Assembly: GCA_029641185.1 (NCBI GenBank)
Contig: JAPWGK010000004.1
Coordinates: 1,426,001-1,490,000, forward strand
Source of the DNA: Pseudofabraea citricarpa
Lineage: Eukaryota > Ascomycota > Leotiomycetes > Helotiales > Dermateaceae
Direction: 5' to 3'
DNA: 64,000 bases
Positions 1 to 8,819 of this stretch are shown here, in pieces; the first letter of the stretch is position 1; every line of letters starts with the position of its first letter. Both the position numbers and the translations under genes were made by a program. Under the pieces are notes generated by a model. The model did no database searches, had not been told where the DNA came from, and was given only the letters and a program-made list of their open reading frames with translations.

Positions 1-1
1 A

Positions 2-3000
2 CCTACTGCTGTATTAACACATCAAGTCAAATTTCTCCGCAAAATTCAATCAGATCTTATGATCTCAGATCTTATCCGCACCGCATGGGCAATTACCGTC
101 AGCACTTATGCCAATTCAAATGACATTTTGTTTGGAACGATTATGTCTGGCCGTACTGGATCAGCGGCCGACATAGCATCTGTCATAGGTCCAACAATCA
201 CCACAGTTCCAATTCGACATGTACTTGATTCTAAGAAGCCTGTATTGGAGCTTGTGCACAGCTTACGAAATCAAAATTTAGAAATTATGGCTTTTGAGCA
301 GTTCGGTCTTTCCAACATTCAACGTATAGACGGCAGATTTAAGAATGCAGTAAACTTCCAGAACTTACTTGTTATACAGCCCACAGAACACACAGGTCTC
401 GATGAATGTTTTCTGGGACTTCGACAAAAGGCTTATTCAAAGAAGCGAGTGCTGGACACATATGCGTTGACAATGGAGTGCTCCATAACGAGTGGCGGAT
501 TGAGCACAAAGGCGATTTTTGACCCTAATGTCATTGGCGAAGCTCAGATGAATCGAATTTTATTTCACTTTGAGCACATTCTACAACAGCTGTGCGTGGA
601 AGGAGACAAAACTCTTGACGAGATTAACACTATCAGTCCAGAAGACGAGCAAAACATTTGGGAATGGAATGGCAGTACTCCTGAACTGACAGAGTCATGC
701 GTCCATGATCTAATCAGAGAAATGATGCACCAGGAGCCCCAGGCACAAGCGGTTTCTTCGTGGGATGGAGACCTGACTCGGAAAGAGCTAGATGATCTCG
801 CTTCTCGCTTAGCTCAGCATCTCGTCAAAGAAGGAGTCGGAACAAAAACAATTATCCCTATCCTTTTTAACAAGTCCAAATGGGCCATTGTTTCTATGTT
901 GGCGATAATCAAAGCAGGAGGGTCGTTTTTGCCATGCGATCCTCTTCAGCCCGAATCACGCCTCGTTTCGATTTTGAAGCAGGTCCAGATAAATACCAAA
1001 ATGGTTCTTTGTTCTGCTGAGCACACTGGACTGTGCTCGCTTCTACTCCCTACGACCACAATGATAGTGGTAAATGACTCGCTGTTTAATCAATTACCAG
1101 AACAAATAAATTACGGTTCTCGTGGAGTTTGTCCGGATGATGCTCTTTATATAATCTTTACCTCTGGTACGACAGGAACTCCAAAAGGCATTGTGGTGGA
1201 GCATAAAGCCTACTGCTCTGGCGCTAAATACCATGCTAAATCACTCTGCTTTGACCGTACTTCACGCCTTCTGCAATTTGCCTCCTATAGTTTCGACACC
1301 AGCATTGAGGATATTTTAACTACATTGTTGACAGGCGGGTGCTTGTGTATCCCCTCGGAAGAGGAACGAACTTCAGATCTCCAGGGTGCAATCATCCGAA
1401 TGAAAGTCAATGCAGCCGACTTGACACCCTCATATATCAATACTTTGTCTCCTGATGATGTGCCCGCTTTAAAACGGCTGACAGTCGGTGGAGAGCCTGC
1501 AACATCAAATATCATCAAAACGTGGGCAGATAAAGTACATCTGATCAATGCTTATGGAGTAACTGAGTGTTGTGTCACAAGCCTTGTGAACTCAGATATA
1601 TCCCCAGATACCAATCCAGCAAATATTGGTCGTGCAGTGGGGGCAGTAAGCTGGATTGTGGATGCAACAAACTCAAATCGACTTGTACCCATTGGAGCTG
1701 TTGGAGAACTACTCATCGAAGGACCAGCACTAGCACGAGGCTATCTCAATGATGAAGAGAAAACTAATCTTTCGTTCATTGATGCACCCACCTGGGCCCG
1801 CAAGGATAACGGACAACGGCGATGTACTCGGCTTTACAAGACAGGAGATTTAGTTCAGTACAACGAGGATGGGAGCATAAATTACCTCGGACGCAAAGAC
1901 ACTCAGATACACTTAGCTGGTCAACGTATTGAGCTAGGTGAGATTGAACATCATCTTCTTAGCCACCCGAAAATTAGAAATGCCGTTGCAGTGCTGCCTG
2001 AAAGTGGTCCACATAAGAATTGCCTCACGGCGTTGATCGAATTTGATGCATCATTTGACAGCAGGGACGAACAACATGATGGAATATCAACTATACAAAG
2101 GGCAAAGCTTTCTGAAGCGGGTTTTGGATGGACCAGAATTTCCGACGACCTGCGGGGTAAATTGCCTGCATATATGATTCCATCTGTGTGGCTTGCTATT
2201 CGGACTATGCCAGTTCAAATCTCAGGGAAGTTAGATCGTCGTCGACTCAGCAAATGGATCTCTAGCCTTCCATTGGATTATCGAGCTGAAAAGGATGTCA
2301 TCACAAACGAGAATACGCCTATTCCCCCGACGGACCTGATCTCACTCGAGATTTCGAGAAAGGTAGCAGACCTTGTTTCCAATGACCTGTTAGATCCTCT
2401 TCTACCTATATATGGAAATGATATGAAATTATCAGTCGCTGGGATTGACTCGATCAAAATGATGACACTGGCATCGTTTCTCAAAAAGACATACGCCGTA
2501 TCGGTGCCTTTTCCGCTCCTCGTCAACCACAAGACAAAGTTTACCGACGTCGCCAAACACATTCACGAAGTAAGAAGAGGCAAGTCTCATGAATTAGCAA
2601 CCAAAGTGGACCTGATTGCAGAGTTTATGCCACTGAATTCTCAGCTTTCGTCACTCCAATGTCATTTAGGTGTTGTCTTCATGACAGGCGCGACCGGCTT
2701 TCTTGGAACGCAAATTCTCAGACAACTTCTGAGCAAATCGAGTGTTGTAAAGGTTATTACCCATGTTCGCGGCCAAGATCTTGACTATGGCAGACAAAGA
2801 ATTATCACATCTGCCAGATCAGCTAGATGGTGGTCTGATGAGTTTGACTCAAAATTAGAAGTGTGGATTGGTGACTTAGCGCAGCCCATGTTAGGACTAA
2901 GTACAAAGCAATGGCATATTTTACAGAAAGTCGATGCGATCATTCACAATGGAGCTTCTGTACAATGGAGTACCGACTATCACACTTTGAAGCCAGCCAA

Positions 3001-3745
3001 TGTCGGCTCCACATTTGATCTACTTACAGCTATTGCTACGAGCCAAGCATGTCCAAAGTTTGTTTACATCTCTGGTGGTCGAACCTTTGATGACGGAGCA
3101 GACGATAAATCAACGGCGACGAAGTTGGAAGGACTGGATGGTTACAGCCAGACTAAATTTGTGGCAGAGCTACTGGTACGAGATTTTGGACGAAGAGCTT
3201 CAACTACTGCTAAAGGTTCTCAAGTCTCAATCATTAAACCTGGATTGATCATTGGGACAAAGCGAGAAGGTATTGCTAATACTGGTGACTTCTTATGGAG
3301 ATATCTGGCAGGTGCAGTAAGGATTGGTGCATATCCACGACCTGATGTTGGCGATTGGTTAGCCGTTTCAAACGTGGATCGTGTCGCAAATACCGCAATC
3401 ACAGTGTTGCAGGCTGGCTCTTACAGCACGAGAAGCACATTCGACATTGAAGACGGAATAGAGATGCAAGATTTTTGGGATGTGGTTAACGCACAACTTG
3501 ATGGTCATCTTCGCGTTATCTCCCCTGGAGAATGGCTAGAGAGAATAAATATCGACATAGACGCCGAACGAGAGTCGCATCCTTTGTGGCCCGTCGCTTA
3601 TATGCTGAATGCGGAAGGTAATCTGGGAAAAACTAAGAAGCAAAATGAGGTCGATGACTCGATTGTTAATGAAATTAAGGTCGCCGTAGGGAAAAACGTA
3701 GATTACTTGCGCGGTGTTGGATTTCTGAAAATCAAGAGGACTTAA
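2..3745 (+). CDS. NRPS, C-terminal part: condensation (partial), adenylation, carrier, thioester reductase
   Basis: The reading frame is open from base 2, so the gene continues off the left edge; the ATG at 59 is internal. Domain order: C-terminal half of a condensation domain (typical GTIMSGR block near base 140; the HHxxxDG half lies upstream), adenylation domain (A3 FTSGTTGTPKG at about 1157-1190, A4 FDTS near 1290, A5 NAYGVTE near 1548, A10 ISGKLDRR near 2220), carrier protein with the phosphopantetheine serine in GIDSIKM (TCG at 2450-2452), then an NADPH-dependent reductase with GATGFLG at 2687-2707 and a downstream YSQTK motif. Asp of A4 is kept, which suits an alpha-amino acid substrate. 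By family knowledge a terminal R domain releases the thioester as an aldehyde or alcohol. No intron is visible in this part. Substrate and full domain count cannot be told from this window. Confidence 0.93.
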   Translation, partial: PTAVLTHQVKFLRKIQSDLMISDLIRTAWAITVSTYANSNDILFGTIMSGRTGSAADIASVIGPTITTVPIRHVLDSKKPVLELVHSLRNQNLEIMAFEQFGLSNIQRIDGRFKNAVNFQNLLVIQPTEHTGLDECFLGLRQKAYSKKRVLDTYALTMECSITSGGLSTKAIFDPNVIGEAQMNRILFHFEHILQQLCVEGDKTLDEINTISPEDEQNIWEWNGSTPELTESCVHDLIREMMHQEPQAQAVSSWDGDLTRKELDDLASRLAQHLVKEGVGTKTIIPILFNKSKWAIVSMLAIIKAGGSFLPCDPLQPESRLVSILKQVQINTKMVLCSAEHTGLCSLLLPTTTMIVVNDSLFNQLPEQINYGSRGVCPDDALYIIFTSGTTGTPKGIVVEHKAYCSGAKYHAKSLCFDRTSRLLQFASYSFDTSIEDILTTLLTGGCLCIPSEEERTSDLQGAIIRMKVNAADLTPSYINTLSPDDVPALKRLTVGGEPATSNIIKTWADKVHLINAYGVTECCVTSLVNSDISPDTNPANIGRAVGAVSWIVDATNSNRLVPIGAVGELLIEGPALARGYLNDEEKTNLSFIDAPTWARKDNGQRRCTRLYKTGDLVQYNEDGSINYLGRKDTQIHLAGQRIELGEIEHHLLSHPKIRNAVAVLPESGPHKNCLTALIEFDASFDSRDEQHDGISTIQRAKLSEAGFGWTRISDDLRGKLPAYMIPSVWLAIRTMPVQISGKLDRRRLSKWISSLPLDYRAEKDVITNENTPIPPTDLISLEISRKVADLVSNDLLDPLLPIYGNDMKLSVAGIDSIKMMTLASFLKKTYAVSVPFPLLVNHKTKFTDVAKHIHEVRRGKSHELATKVDLIAEFMPLNSQLSSLQCHLGVVFMTGATGFLGTQILRQLLSKSSVVKVITHVRGQDLDYGRQRIITSARSARWWSDEFDSKLEVWIGDLAQPMLGLSTKQWHILQKVDAIIHNGASVQWSTDYHTLKPANVGSTFDLLTAIATSQACPKFVYISGGRTFDDGADDKSTATKLEGLDGYSQTKFVAELLVRDFGRRASTTAKGSQVSIIKPGLIIGTKREGIANTGDFLWRYLAGAVRIGAYPRPDVGDWLAVSNVDRVANTAITVLQAGSYSTRSTFDIEDGIEMQDFWDVVNAQLDGHLRVISPGEWLERINIDIDAERESHPLWPVAYMLNAEGNLGKTKKQNEVDDSIVNEIKVAVGKNVDYLRGVGFLKIKRT

Positions 3746-4135
3746 TAGTACATTTCTGAAAGGATTTCAGCTTTGTGGAGTTTTGGAAGGTATTTGTTTT
3801 TGCTAGCCGAGGGGCCAAAAGTTCGAGGATAATTTGTCCACGAAAAAAAAGTCTGTATGCTTAATGAACATTTTACTATAATCAGGCATTGAGTTCTTTG
3901 ATTTGAATATATCAAACTCACATCTTCACGAAAGGTTAGACACGTGACTCTTGATTTTAGTCGTATGGATTCCGAAGGAATCTGTTCACTTTAATTGGTT
4001 GGAGTAGCGCGCCATAATTTAAATAGCTGGTTTTTCTTTTACCGAGGGTGAAACTGTTCTAGGATCTAAACACCTACCTTACTTGAATCATTGCTTGTTT
4101 GCTTAGCAGCATTACCAGCTCCCTCGCTTATCAAA
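3746..4135. promoter_or_regulatory. Intergenic region and promoter of the PfkB gene
   Basis: This 390-bp gap joins the 3' end of the NRPS gene to the start of the PfkB-like gene. It contains CACGTGAC at 3941-3948, a full match on the reverse strand to the Cbf1-type site RTCACRTG. One such site is expected by chance every few kilobases, so a regulatory role is only possible. An AT-rich stretch with TTTAAATAG near 4016-4025 could serve as a core promoter. Confidence 0.4.
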
Positions 4136-5362
4136 ATGTCAAATGTATCCAACACCGAAGAGTCTGAATGCATCTTTGTGACCCTTGGGATGCTAGTCTT
4201 AGATGAGCTTCGTTTTCCTGCACAGGATGCCAAGTTTGATGTTGTTGGAGGATCAGGTGCCTATGGTAAGTGGCGATAATGGGATCAAATGTTCTCAAGC
4301 TCTTGTTCACAACATTTGAAATTCTCAATATGTGCTGATGCTGTCGAGACAAAGCTAGCTTAGGAGCAAGACTACACGCTTCTTCTTCCCAATCTCGTAT
4401 GTTAGGATGGGTGATTCATACTGGCGATGATTTCCCTCGCACTGTTGAAGACCATATTCGAAGTTGGGACATACAATTCTTGGAGAGAAGAATACCTGGA
4501 CGCCCATCAACCAGAGGGGAGCTTGTCTATCAAGACTCGACATTTGGACGTAAGACATCCTTTATACTTTAATTTAACTATAATTGGGCTTACTATAGGA
4601 GCAGCAAAAACATTTCGATATAAAACCGAGCCACTCAAAACTGAGCCGAAGCATCTCGTAGGCACACCCTTGCTCTCGTCTCAATCATTCCATTTATTGG
4701 GCAGTCCTTATGACACCAAAATCCAGATCAAGAACTTACTAGATCTCCGACATGCCGCTACAATACCGGAACCGCCAATCATAATATGGGAGCCAGCTCC
4801 ACCATCGTGCACACCACAAAATTTGACTACATGTCTAGAAGTAGCACAGCTCGTTGATATTTTTTCGCCAAATCACATAGAGCTTGCGGCGTTTTTCGGC
4901 ATTGATCTAAGTCATGATGAACAGTTCGACAGACCTACTATCGAACGGCTGGCGCGTAAGTTCCTGGCATATGGAATTGGCTCATCTAAGCAAGGCACCT
5001 TGATTATCAGGGCTGGTCATGAAGGCTGCTGCATTTATAGCAGAAAGCAGAAACAATTTGTTTGGTTGCCTCCTTTTCATCAACATTCACCAAAAGTCAT
5101 TGACCCGACAGGGGCTGGGAATACTTTCTTGGGAGGATTTGCTATTGGATTGCTGAAAACAAGAGATGATGTAGTGGCTGCATGCTATGGAACAGTTGCT
5201 TCGGCTTTCGCTGTTGAGCAGATTGGCCTTCCTGTCCTTAAACTCCAGTCAATCCCTAACGTGAATGGAATAACAAATGGCCCAGAGTTATGGAATGGAT
5301 ATGATGTTAGCGAGAGACTTCAAGAGTATATATCCAGGGTTGGTATTGTACTTGATGATTAA
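4136..5362 (+). CDS. PfkB-family carbohydrate kinase, Mak32-like
   Basis: Three exons: 4136-4265, 4364-4549, 4599-5362 (359 aa). Introns have GTAAGT and GTAAGA donors and TAG acceptors, and the joined frame is open throughout. The N-terminus carries the ribokinase-fold glycine-rich element (VVGGSGAYGARL), exon 2 gives IHTGDDFP, and the C-terminus has the PfkB signature DPTGAGNTFLGGFAIG with the catalytic Asp-Gly pair region. This arrangement is typical of fungal proteins related to yeast Mak32, a PfkB-like protein linked to killer-virus RNA maintenance; the true substrate of the family is unknown. Probably cytosolic (no signal or membrane segment). The ATG at 4136 has AAA at -3 to -1 and gives the expected N-terminus. 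Confidence 0.9.
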
Positions 5363-6349
5363 TTCTTGGCTTCTCGGGCTCTGGCTTCTCTTTTAAATGA
5401 CCGGGAACTTGAAAATAAGTTGTTAATTAATTGTCTTTAATTAATTTACTCCACATTTTCCCACTAAAATTGCGACTCTCATACTCTACTGTCACCTGTA
5501 CCATTGTCGATTTAAATCGGCGAAGTATCCCTCAGTGCTCGTCTAAATTGCCAAAGATCTCCGGGGATATTACTATCGAAGTATATGGAGTCTCAAGAAC
5601 ATTAAAGATAAATTATGACACATTTCGTTGCAGATCGAGCGTATCAAATTCAAATTATCAATTTAGGTACATCGCGGCTGGGCTTGTCTGATCCTGCTCG
5701 CTTAGAAAACGTTCAAGAAACAACCGAGCATGATGACACAGGAAAGCATGAAAATAGACACGCTTTCAATACTGAGTTACAAGATGGTAGGCGGTTATGA
5801 GTTTGCTATATTTTGCCAGAGGTCCTCATACTAATTGCTATTTCTTTACTGATTTACATTATGAACGATACTGGCTATGAAACTTCATTGGGGAGATAGA
5901 TATTACCAAAAATAGCTTATCAGTTTATTATTTTGTAGCATTATGCAATACTAAAAGCATAACCTTGCGCCCGCCTAGCCCCTTTTTTTTTACGATACTT
6001 AAATATCTACCTTCATTCGACTACAACTTCTCTTGGCCGATTTTGCGAAGGAGTGTAACCCCAGTCTATCTAGTTCAGTGCAAAACTGTAGAAGACTTAG
6101 ATTCATAGTTTTCTCTATAATCATGGCTTTTGTTGAAAACTTGGCTGTGTGAAGCACGTCCTGTAACCATTTCTTGAGCATAGAGAGTTTGGGATTTATG
6201 ATGCTTTTCGATCATGTCACGTGAAACCAAGGATTGCCCCACCATCCACTTCTAACGGGAGCCCCGCCATGTTGAAACTGCTGTACACGACATCAGATCT
6301 ATAACTTTGGACGATAGCCGCTGAAAATTCTCCAGCAAAATCACAGAAG
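5363..6349. other. Intergenic region, no gene seen
   Basis: About 990 bp without a convincing coding frame; the open frames of 60-86 codons have no family resemblance. A GTCACGTG motif at 6216-6223 lies 127 bp upstream of the ARMT1-like start codon and fits the RTCACRTG consensus. Otherwise I see nothing specific. Confidence 0.5.
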
Positions 6350-7950
6350 ATGGAGTACGACACGAAAACAAGTAAGCTCGAGACTTGCGTATTAGACCTA
6401 CGCTAACCAGCTGCAGAGCCTTCCTACACCTCAGATAAGGCTTCGTTTGCCTACATCTCTGCAAGAGATAGATGGCCGGTCATACTTGTACGTACCCAAC
6501 GGTTCTTTAATTTGGCTGATACTGACGGTATAGACGGGTGCCATTGACGATGTTCACCGCGCGGTCTCCGAAACCACTGACGATTCGAAATCGCGAGAAG
6601 GAAAACGAATTGTTGAGGATCTCGCAAAACTCAAATATGAACTCCAACACGACCGAAAGCTGACGTGAGGGACCCAAGAACTGCTAGAAGAACAGAGTAC
6701 TGATATAGATAGGCCAATCCCAGACGATGGTAAACCAGATATTGCAGGATATAATAAGGAGCTCGAGCAATTAGGATCGCCATCATGGTTCAATATCCCA
6801 TGGCTCTATGCCGAATGTTATCTATACAGGTACGGTATTCAAATGCTGCAGCAACCCAGGCTAACAAATTCGCAGACGTGTAGCAAGCATATTTGCTCTT
6901 ACTACCCAATGGAAATCTTATGATATCTTTGCGCGACAAAAGATGTCTACCTTCCGCTCTTCGCGACCTGCTGTAGTCGAACTTGCTGCACGATACCACG
7001 AATTGATCAAACAGATGGAGCACAAGGGAGATAAATCACAAGAAGAACTCGATGCTGCGGAGAAAATATTATTCATGGAGATGTGTGAGATCTGCCTGTG
7101 GGGAAATGCCACCGATTTGTCACTTCTCACCTCCCTCACCTACGAAGATATACAGAAGTTACAAGGATCAGAAGCTCGGAAGGCTTCTGAAAAGAACATT
7201 ATCGTGAACGATCTGGAGGCAGCTTATGATACACTGAAGAAAGCAAAATCTGAAGGAAAGAAATACAGACAGGTTGACATTGTGCTTGACAATGCCGGGT
7301 TCGAACTTTACGTCGATCTTATCCTTGCTGGCTTCCTTTTAAGTGCTGGCCTTGCGACAAATATCATCTTGCATCCCAAGTTGATTCCTTGGTTCGTGTC
7401 AGATGTTATTCCAAGAGATTTCGCAGACCTTCTCAGTGCTCTTGCAAACCCTCAACCATTCTATTCTACACCATCTGAAGATGAGGTCGCCGCAGGAAAG
7501 ACACCTGCTCCTCTATCGCAACAGGAGATTGACGAGTTATCTTTCTTGTTCAAAACATGGAGTGAATTCCATGCCGAAGGCCAGCTTATACTGCGTACTT
7601 CCCCATTTTGGACAGAAGGTGGAAGTTATTGGCGTCTTCCTACCTCATCTCCCCGGCTACATGAGGACTTGAAAGAGAGCGAGCTTGTTATCTTCAAAGG
7701 TGATTTGAATTACAGAAAGCTCACTGGAGACGGAATGTGGGATCCAACAACACCATTTATTACAGCCATTGGGCCATTAGGACCTGGGTCTGGTGTTAAT
7801 ATCCTCGCGCTGAGGACATGCAAGGCAGACGTGGTTGTTGGACTCAAACCTGGTCTTGATGAAGAACTCAAAGGTGGCGATACAAGTGGTAAGAGAGAAT
7901 GGGCTTGGAGTGGGAAATGGGCCGTGGTGTCATTTTCAGGCGGAAAGTAA
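6350..7950 (+). CDS. ARMT1/DUF89 damage-control phosphatase-like protein
   Basis: Five exons: 6350-6371, 6417-6487, 6534-6664, 6713-6829, 6876-7950 (471 aa). The conserved DUF89 core is plain: [15 protein letters not shown] with the metal-binding Asp and Asn, and [13 protein letters not shown] towards the C-terminus. N-terminal exons give the family-typical RWPVIL, then TGAIDDVH. The third intron (6665-6712) is 48 nt, a multiple of three, and begins with an in-frame TGA; its GTGAGG donor, ACTGAT branch point and TAG acceptor make it an intron and not a nonsense mutation. Members of this family (human ARMT1, yeast YMR027W) are metal-dependent phosphatases acting on damaged or reactive phosphometabolites such as fructose-1-phosphate. 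Expected in the cytosol. Confidence 0.9.
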
Positions 7951-8156
7951 ACGGACGCGTCTTCAAAAGCTGACATTAGAACTGCATTCAAGTAGAATAT
8001 AGAGGCATTCAAATATAACAGAAACAGCGCACCGCCAAATCCATACCAGATACCATATTTCGCCTGAGTTCCTGAACTACATCGCAGTAAATTTTATGAC
8101 ATCCCACAGAAATATCCTTGCCCCCCACTCACAGTTCGACTACCCATCCTTATTTG

Positions 8157-8819
8157 TTAGACTGGGATGTTAGGGGGGTCATTTGGCGCAGGAGGACCAA
8201 TCAAATTGATGTCAGTATTGTCAAGCAATTCTGCAAGTGCCCGATCTGCCTCCTCTTCTGCCTCCCTTCTACGTCTTTCTCGGACCTGGTCAATAAAAGA
8301 ATCCAGTGGATCAATCAAATCGGCGTCAGTATTGACAAGCGTTTCTGCAAGTACCCGATCTGCTTCCTCTTCTTCCTCCATTCTAAGTCTTTCTCGGACC
8401 TCATCGGTCAACGAAATCGCTACATCAACAGCCATGCTGTAGGTTGGTGGCAAATCCGGTGCTTGCAGCAAACTCAAAGCAAGTGGTGGTGCTGGTCCCA
8501 TATCCCATCCATAATGAGTATTCCAGCCTCTTCGCCCCAATAGATGATCATCAGGTGCATGGAAATGCTCAACAATTAAGATGCTGCCATCTGGGAGAGT
8601 CTCGTTTCGAAAATCTCGGCCCTCAGGTGAGTGAGAGCGAGGTGTTTGTAGGAGATGCCTGATGCATTCTGAACATGGTGTTGTGTGATAATGAACGGAT
8701 TGGTGTAATGGATGCTGGAAGATAAACTGTGATATCGTAATAGTTGGAAACGGGCAGGGGATTATCGGGCTCTGTTTTGTGTGGTTGCAAGCGTACCGGA
8801 AGATATTGATGTGGCACAT
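8157..8819 (-). CDS. Small Cys/His-containing fungal protein with internal repeat, function unknown
   Basis: Intronless frame of 220 aa starting MCHINIFRYAC. The N-terminal pattern (MCH, then YACNH, a PC pair, then CSEC) resembles a common group of short fungal proteins that open with a cysteine/histidine-rich stretch, perhaps metal-binding; I know no function for them. The middle (FHAPDDHLLGRRGW) is unremarkable. The C-terminal third is two copies of an acidic, probably helical 38-residue unit beginning DEVRERLR and DQVRERRR, encoded by a 114-bp direct duplication. Preserved reading frame through both copies supports real coding. It lies tail to tail with the ARMT1-like gene, 206 bp away. 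Confidence 0.6.
   Translation of the reverse strand: MCHINIFRYACNHTKQSPIIPCPFPTITISQFIFQHPLHQSVHYHTTPCSECIRHLLQTPRSHSPEGRDFRNETLPDGSILIVEHFHAPDDHLLGRRGWNTHYGWDMGPAPPLALSLLQAPDLPPTYSMAVDVAISLTDEVRERLRMEEEEEADRVLAETLVNTDADLIDPLDSFIDQVRERRRREAEEEADRALAELLDNTDINLIGPPAPNDPPNIPV
8195..8410. repeat. 114-bp direct tandem duplication within coding sequence
   Basis: The segment from 8195 (GACCAATCAAATTGATG) recurs from 8309 (GATCAATCAAATCGGCG), and both copies continue through a shared GCCTCCTCTTCT-type block and TCTTTCTCGGACCT. The offset is 114 bp, or 38 codons, so the frame is kept. The copies differ by scattered substitutions, which indicates an old or relaxed duplication. Confidence 0.8.

Noticed and set aside
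6665..6667. In-frame TGA that would make the ARMT1-like gene a pseudogene
   Set aside because: A 48-nt intron with proper donor, branch point and acceptor removes it and restores a family-typical sequence.
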